Of a DNA stretch of 64,000 nucleotides, positions 51,501-60,500 are shown in pieces. Below the pieces are notes generated by a model that saw only the letters and a list, made by a program, of their open reading frames with translations, did no database searches and had not been told where the DNA came from. Every line of letters starts with the position of its first letter. The first letter of the stretch is position 1. A program made the position numbers and the translations under genes. Location of the stretch: NCBI RefSeq assembly GCF_041381155.1, contig NC_091135.1, positions 67,793,067 through 67,857,066 of the forward strand. Direction: 5' to 3'. Source of the DNA: Argopecten irradians. Its lineage: Eukaryota; Mollusca; Bivalvia; Pectinida; Pectinidae.

Positions 51501-54500
51501 AAAATAACACATAGTGAACGTGTTTTGCCAAAAAAAGACAATTAAAATCAATCTGGCAAAACACATACATACAAATATAGAAAACATCTGTATTTTTCCA
51601 CACAAAACACATTTAGAAAAGGCTATACAATATGCATGCAGAAATAAGAATTAACAATACCAAAAGTCAATTATTACTTATCAAGACGAACACAAAACAT
51701 GATCTGGAAATTGTATACCAAGATATGAAGATACATGTGATTTTCATGTAAGTAGTGTACTGCAACACTAGGCTTCAATGAATCAGTAACAACAGATGAA
51801 ATGTAGTTTAATAATTGGGAACTTTATCCTGCGAATAAAATCACTTCCAGAAAATAAACTGTCAGTATTTGTTGAGGTTTTTTTACCATAAAACTTTCAA
51901 AGGAAAACATAGATTTATAAGATAATAAATAAATTCTTATCAAAGTCTATTAGATTTAAGCTAAAATGATTAATGCCGATATAAACTGAAAACATGTCAA
52001 AAACAAAAATATCTTACCAATAAAAACTTCCTTCAACAAGCTGCTATCAAAGTCGATGTAGTCTGCATCAGGGTACTGCCATTCAAATTATCCAAACGGG
52101 CCAAACATTCTCATAAAAAGTTAGGAACGTGTTCTCCTATTACAAATGTATCCGTTCTATACACAATCTTTAATCCATTTTCAGAATAAGCAATGAATGT
52201 CTCTATTTTTACTTATGATTTTGTTATAAAAGTTTTTGAGATATCAAAAGATATCAATACGATAAACATGCACTCTGTTTTATGATATATATATTAATAG
52301 ATTAGCAATATAGTTGTGAGTAAAATAGAAGAAAAAAAAAGACCTTTATAAATTGTGTGTATAATATTCATTGTCTAAAATTTTTTCACCACAGAATCAA
52401 ATATAAGAGTATCTGAGGTATTCTTGAGGAGCTCTGATGCAAGTTTTTTTTTACCTTTTGTTAAAATGACCGTGTTGTGTGTCAAGTGACAAGTAGAACA
52501 CTGTAAAGTCATAAACAAAATAAATATTACGCAATCCTTCTTTCAAATATTGAGAGTTAATAAAACTGTAGAATCTAAATAGTATTACAAATTTACTATT
52601 CTCTTTCATTATAAACTCATGGCCAATAAATAATAGGATATGATATGTAAGTGGTCAAATTGTTTTTCTGTGGCTAAAGAAGTCATGTCTAGTGAAACAA
52701 AACATTTGAAAATATTTTTGTTGGTATTTCAGGAAGAAAAAAAATATGATAAAAATTTGGATATGTCCTTTTGAGGAGACATCTTTTGTGGTGCTGTACA
52801 TATATTATATAGAAAATAAAAAACAATTGTTTTTCAGAAACAAATACCTGTTCACCCAAGTGTGTTCATGATAATACCCCCATAGGTATATGGCACACAG
52901 GACAAACAAATATAAATATCTCAAAAAAACAAAAGCAATACTTATTTTTAAATTACTAGTGCAGAAAAATAAGTTTTCTAATGCAAAAAAATGCACATTA
53001 GAAAAAGTCTTTTCATTTAACGTCACATGGTTTTATAGCCTACACCTTTCCATTTAAAAAAAGAAAACAGGCAGCAGATATACTTTGATATTTTAATATT
53101 TCAGTTGGAATTAATAATTCTTGGCCGTTTTTTTTCCATTTGTTGCTGTTTTTTCCCTTCCATTATTTCTGATTAAAAAAACAACTTTGTACTCTAGATC
53201 AAGAACGCAAACACAAGCCTGGCAATCTTTTCCTTCAGTCTCTTATTCACATCAAAAAGGGAATTTCATCCAAGTGTTAATCAATAAATAGTCTCTCATT
53301 AAACTTTAGGGTTAAATTCTCTTGTTCTTGAACTATGAACTGCACCAAAACACAATAACCTGTTCTCTTACAATTCCTCCATAGTTTTGTTGGCACTTGA
53401 ATTTCCTGACCTGCTCTTCCTGAGAAAGTGTAAACATGTTTTTCTAGTTTGTTTTACTGTCAGTTTATTTGAATAATGTAAATGACTTGTTCTTAATATA
53501 TTCCAGATGCTCCATCGCCGATGGAGCATGAACGTTACTCTTCATCTGAACAATAATTGTTGTTTAATCATGTATATATATATCTATGTCTAATTTTCAG
53601 AGAAAAAAAAAAATGAAATAATTTGTTTTGCTTTTGGTGCATGTGCAATCAGTATTTCATTCCAAATAGGACATAGTGCGACAGAATGTTTTCAGTACGC
53701 AGTTCATTTATTTTCAAAATATTTTTATCTTGAAGTAAAATTAGAGGCTCAAACTTTTCAATGGTGGTAATGGTAATGGTAAAAGTAAGTAACTTTTGCA
53801 TCTGAAGAATATTTAAAATATCTTTAAAAGATAGCAGAATTTAGGAAAAGAAGTACAAAGTAAGAGAAAGTATTAACATTCCTTTGGGATTGTCCTAATA
53901 AAAATAAAGTTCCTCAATAGGATAATTATTTATTTTATATTAAGATTGGCCAATTTTATAATGGCTTGTTCAGATGTTTTCTCCTCTGCACAAATATTTT
54001 TCATTAATGAAAGAAAACTGATTAACAATAGCTTTATGTATCAGTAAAAGCTTTTTAAATGCTAAAAAAAAAAAAAAAAAAAATATTGTGTATATCGAGA
54101 ATGGCTTAAAGTAGTAAACTGGGCTTGCGTCTGGAATTAGAGATACCATAAGTTATCAAAAAGTACCATGAAGCATTCTATGTTAAGTATTTTTGTATGC
54201 CAAAATAAAAGGAATAGTTATATTCATATTGAAACTATGTGGTATAACAAAAAGTTTTTGATGATATTAAACTGATGACGAAAAAACAGTCAAAATATCA
54301 TGACACAAAATACAACAATTTCACCTTCAGATGTTTTCTAACAATAAAAGAAGAGATGATAAAACAAATTGTCCCTAGATGTTATTTTATTTGAGGAAAA
54401 ATATGATAACAATTACATTAATCAAAATTTACTTGACAAAGATTTTTAGAACATAAGTTTGATACATATATTAAATCAGAATCAATGCAAAAATTTGAGT

Positions 54501-57500
54501 AAAATGCCAATGTCCTATTTCAGAATTTGATTTCTTTTTTGAAAAAAAAGAACAGTAGAAATAGAACAGAAGTTTGTCAACTTGTCACACACCTTCCTTC
54601 TAGTCAGAAGAAAAGCTTGAAAGTGATTAAAGTATCAATAGAATTCAACAAACTGCAAATATGATGGACTAATTTATGCTATAATAGGTATATAACACTT
54701 TTTTTTATCAACCAATGACTGTGGTTACTGGTTAAGTTTAGTTGTATCAGTATAATACATCTCGGACATACATACATCACTAAAATACTGCGTACAGTAA
54801 AACAGGTTTATAAAGAGCACACTTACAACAAAGCCATGGTTATTTTCATACCCCATCAAGTTTCCTATAAGATGTATTTTTGTATAACAAACTATGTTTA
54901 TAACGAGTGATTTCGTTGATCTCCACAGGTTCATTATAACCGTGTTTTACTGTACAATTATTCAATGTCAATCCTGATGATGTACACTAGTGGGATTCAT
55001 ACAATAACAGACATTTTCTCAGGATTAACTTCCTTAAGCGTTGATTTTCGATTCATGGAACTGTAGGATTGCTGGATATCAACATGAACATACTATTAAA
55101 CAGATCTGATGTCAGAGAACACTTATTTACTTTATATCATAATGCACACTCAACATCAACAGATTTTTTCTAGCTATGAATGCACCAAATGAAAATTAAC
55201 AAATTATTTCTACAAGCATTCACATTAATGACATTCCTCTTGGACTGTCAACATCATATTAAAAGGGAAAATACAAATTTACAGTAATTAACAAAATTGT
55301 CCTCAATTGGAAAATGATACAATATCTATTGAAATAACACAAATGATGTGATGCACAACAGCTTGAAATATGGACATAACAGAAATGATTGAATAATGCA
55401 GAAAAATAAATGTTCATAATGAAATTTATACATTTCATTCTAACATCATCTTCGTCCTATTTTAAATGGCCAGTGAACATGATGGTTACAAGAGTGCCCA
55501 AATATTGTCATTATGCAATACAAAATATACAATATACTTATACCAGATACCTTGAACATACTGTTCACAGAAAACAATGAAAAACAAATGCAACAATATT
55601 GGCATGTGGCTACAGATCCCCGTGTGGATTTCCTCCCCATGATAGTCCCGTTGATCTTGATTGAGACTGTAAAAGGAAGATTGACAATAAACAGTGAAGC
55701 CTTCCTCACCCTATACAGGGACGGTCCTCCACTCACTGGCCGTTCACTTCTTCCTTCCCGTCCTCCACCAGCACCTCCTACAACAAACATCACGCTGTAG
55801 TAACATGTTCTATATTAATGAAATAACTTTAGGTCCACCCCCGTAATGTGTTCATCTTAGAGCTACGCAATGGTTTGTATATGGCTAGTCCATTTCAATG
55901 TAATATCCTGTGTACCATCATATTCACAGACCTTAGTCCTTGCATTATATCTTTACATGTATTATACTTGAAATATCCTGACAATTATTAAATAATTTAT
56001 CACTGACAAAAGTGATCAACAATAAAGACAAGAAGCCAAACAACACAAGCAAATAACATTTTTACACTTGTGTTGAGACACACACACCCCATATTATCAG
56101 TGATAAATGTACGTGCGCATCCTGAGACCTGGACTCACAGAATTTTAAAAGGACCCATGAAATTTCTGGGAATGGGTATCTATAACACTGTGGGACCCAT
56201 TGTTTTCACAAAAACCATTGAAAAGGACCCACAAAAAATAATCATAGATTGAACACTGTATTATATTAATTACCTCTATGGATAGTTAACCCTTTACAAT
56301 GAGAACAAGAACCCCCCCCCCCCCATTATATTAATTACCTCTATGGATAGTTAAACCTTTACAATGAGAACAAGTTACCCCTATTATATTAATTACCTCT
56401 ATGGGTGGTGAATCCTTTACAATGAGAACAAGTCCCCCACTATTACATTAATTACCTCTATGGATAGTTAACCCTTTAGAAAGAGAACAAGTCCCCCACC
56501 CCTATTATATTAATCACCTCTATGGATAGTTAACCCTTCACAATGAGAACAAGACCCCCCCCCCCCCATTATATTAATTACCTCTATGGATAGTTAACCC
56601 TTTACAATGAGAACAAGTTACCCCTATTATATTAATTACCTCTATGAGTGGTGAATCCTTTACAATGAGAACAAGTCCCCCACTATTACATTAATTACCT
56701 CTATGGATAGTTAACCCTTTAGAAGGAGAACAAGTCCCCCACCCCTATTATATTAATTACCTCTATGGATAGTTAAACCTTTACAATGAGAACAAGTTAC
56801 CCCTATTATATTAATTACCTCTATGGGTGGTGAATCCTTTACAATGAGAACAAGTCCCCCACTATTACATTAATTACCTCTATGGATAGTTAACCCTTTA
56901 GAAAGAGAACAAGTCCCCCACCCCTATTATATTAATTACCTCTATGGATAGTTAACCCTATACAATGAGAACAAGACCCCCCCTATAATATTAATTACCT
57001 CTATGGGTAGTTAATCCTTTACAATGAGAACAAGATCCCCCTATAATATTAATTACCTCTATGGGTAGTTAATCCTTTCCAATGAGAACAAGACCCCCCC
57101 TATTATATTAATTACCTCTATGGATAGTTAACCATTTACAATGAGAACAAGACCCCCCTATTATATTAATTACCTCTATGGGTGGATAACCCTTTACAAT
57201 GAGAACAAGACCCCGCCCCCATTATATCAATTACCTCTATGGATAGTTAACCCATTACAATGAGAACAAGCCCCCCCCACCCTATAATATTAATTACCTC
57301 TATGGATAGTTAACCCTTTACAATCAGAACAAGACCCCCTATAACATTAATTACCTCTATGGGTAGTTAATCCTTTACAATGAGAACAAGTCCCCCCTTT
57401 AATATTAATTACCTGTATGGGTAGTAAATCCTTTACAATGAGAACAAGCCCCCCCAATAATATTAATTACCTCTATGGGTAGTTAACCCTTTACAATGAG

Positions 57501-60500
57501 AACAAGACCCCCCTATAATATTAATTACCTCTGTGGGTGGTTAATCCTTTACAATGAGAACAAGACCCCCCCTAAATATTAATTACCTGTATGGGTAGTA
57601 AATCCTTTACAATGAGAACAAGCCCCCCCCTATAATATTAATTACCTCTATGGGTAGTTAACCCTTTACAATAAGAACAAGACACCCCCCCCCCCTATTA
57701 TATTAATTGGGTAGTTAACCCTTTACAATGAGAACAAGACCCCCCTCCCCCATTATATTATTTACCTCTATGGGTAGTTAACCCTTTACAATGAGAACTA
57801 GACCCCCCTATTACATTAATTACCTCTATGAATAGTTAACCCTTTACAATGAGAACAAGACCACTCCCCCAATATATATTAATTACCTCTATGGGTAGTA
57901 AATCCTTTACAATGAGAACAAGACCCCCCCCCATTATATTAATTACCTCTATGGGTGGTTAACCCTTTACAATGAGAACAAGACCCCCCTCCCACCATCA
58001 TATTATTTACCTCTATGGATAGTTAACCCTTTACAATGAGAACAAGACCCCCCTCTCCCCATTATATTAATTACCTCTATGGGTAGTTAACCCTTTACAA
58101 TGAGAACAAGTCCCCCCCCATTATATTAATTACCTCTATGGAGAGTTAACCCTTTACAATGAGAACAAGTTACCCCCAATTACATTTATTACCTCTATGG
58201 ATAGTTAACCCTTTACAATGAGAACAAGACTCCTCCCCATTATATTAATTACCTCTATGGGTGGTTAACCCTTTACAATGAGAACAAGACACACACAACC
58301 CCCCATTATATTAATTACCTCTATGGGTGGATAACCCTTTACAATGAGAACAAGACCCCTCCCCATTATATTAATTACCTCTATGGATAGTTAACCCTTT
58401 ACAATGAGAACAAGACCCCCCTGCCCCCCCCCCCCCCCCATTATATTAATTACCTCTATGGATAGTTAACCCTTTACAATGAGAACAAGAACCCCCCTAT
58501 TATATCAATTACCTCTATGGATAGTTAACCCTTTACAATGAGAACAAGACCCCCCCATTATATTAATTACCTCTATGGGTAGTTATCCTTTACAGTGAGA
58601 ACAAGACACACACACCCATTATATTAATTACCTCTATGGATAGTTAACCTTTTACAATGAGAACAAATTACCCCCTATTATATCAATTACCTCTATGGAT
58701 AGTTAACCCTTTACAATGAGAACAAGACCCCCCTATTATATTAATTACCTCTATGGATAGTTAACCCTTTACAATGAGAACAAGACTCCCCCCCCCCCCA
58801 TATTATATTAATTACCTCTATGGATAGTTAACCCTTTACAATGAGAACAAGACTCCCCCCCCCATTATATTAATTACCTGTATGGGTGGTTAACCCTTTA
58901 CAATGAGAACAAGACCCCCCTATTATATTAATTACCTCTATGGGTGGTTAACCTTTTACAATGAGAACAAGACCCCCCCCCCCATTATATCAATTACCTC
59001 TATGGGTGGTTAATCCTTTACAATGAGAACAAGACCCCCCTATAATATAAATTACCTCTATGGGTAGTTAATCTTTTACAATTAGAAAAAGACCCCCCCC
59101 CCCTATAATATTATTTACCTCTGTGGGTGGTTAACCCTTTCCAATTAGAAAAAGACCCCCCCCCCCCCCTATAATATTATTTACCTCTATGGGTAGTTAA
59201 CCCTTTACAATGAGAACAAGACCCCCCCCCCTATAATATTAATTACCTCTATGGGTAGTTAACCCTTTACAATGAGAACAAGACTCCCCCCCCATTATAT
59301 TAATTACCTGTATGGGTGGTTAACCCTTTACAATGAGAACAAGACCCCCCTATATTATATTAATTACCTCTATGGGTGGTTAACCTTTTACAATGAGAAC
59401 AAGACCCCCCCCCCCATTATATCAATTACCTCTATGGGTGGTTAATCCTTTACAATGAGAACAAGACCCCCCTATAATATAAATTACCTCTATGGGTAGT
59501 TAATCTTTTACAATTAGAAAAAGACCCCCCCCCCCCTATAATATTATTTACCTCTGTGGGTGGTTAACCCTTTCCAATTAGAAAAAGACCCCCCCCCCTA
59601 TTATATTATTTACCTCTATGGGTAGTTAACCCTTTACAATGAGAACAAGACCCCCCCCCCTATAATATTAATTACCTCTATGGGTAGTTAACCCTTTACA
59701 ATGAGAACAAGACCCCCCCCCCCCCCTTAATATTAATTACCTGTATGGGTAGTAAATTCTTTACAATGAGAACAAGTCCCCCCCTATAATATTAATTACC
59801 TCTATGGATAGTTAACCCTTTACAATGAGAACAAGACCCCCTATAATATTAATTACCTCTATGGGTGGTTAATCCTTTCTAATTAGAACAAGACCCCCCC
59901 TATAATATTATTTACCTCTTTGGGTAGTTAATCCTTTACAATGAGAACAAGACCCCCCCCCCTAATATTAATTACCTGTATGGGTAGTAAATCCTTTACA
60001 ATGAGAACAAGTCCCCCCCCCCCCCTATAATATTAATTACCTCTATTGGTAGTAAATCCTTTACAATGAGAACAAGACCCCCTATAATATTAATTACCTC
60101 TATGGTTAGTAAATCCTTTACAATGAGAACAAGTCCCCCCTATAATATTAATTACCTCTATGGGTGGTTAATCCTTTACAATGAGAACAAGTCCCCCCTA
60201 TAATATTAATTACCTCTATGGATAGTTAACCCTTTACAATGAGAACAAGACCCCCCTATTATATTAATTACCTCTATGGATAGTTAACCCTTTACAATGA
60301 GAACAAGTCCCCCCTATAATATTAATTACCTCTATGGGTGGTTAATCCTTTACAATGAGAACAAGTCCCCCCTTTAATATTAATTACCTCTATGGATAAT
60401 TAACCCTTTACAATGAGAACAAGACCCCCCTATTACAACATTAATTACCTCTATGAATAGTTAACCCTTTACAATGAGAACAAGACCACTCCCCCAATAT

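Noticed and set aside
55446..55793. 115-codon minus-strand frame as a single-exon gene
   Set aside because: Beyond the GTGAGT donor it becomes hydrophobic, intron-like sequence; only its first 18 codons are kept as a possible alternative exon.
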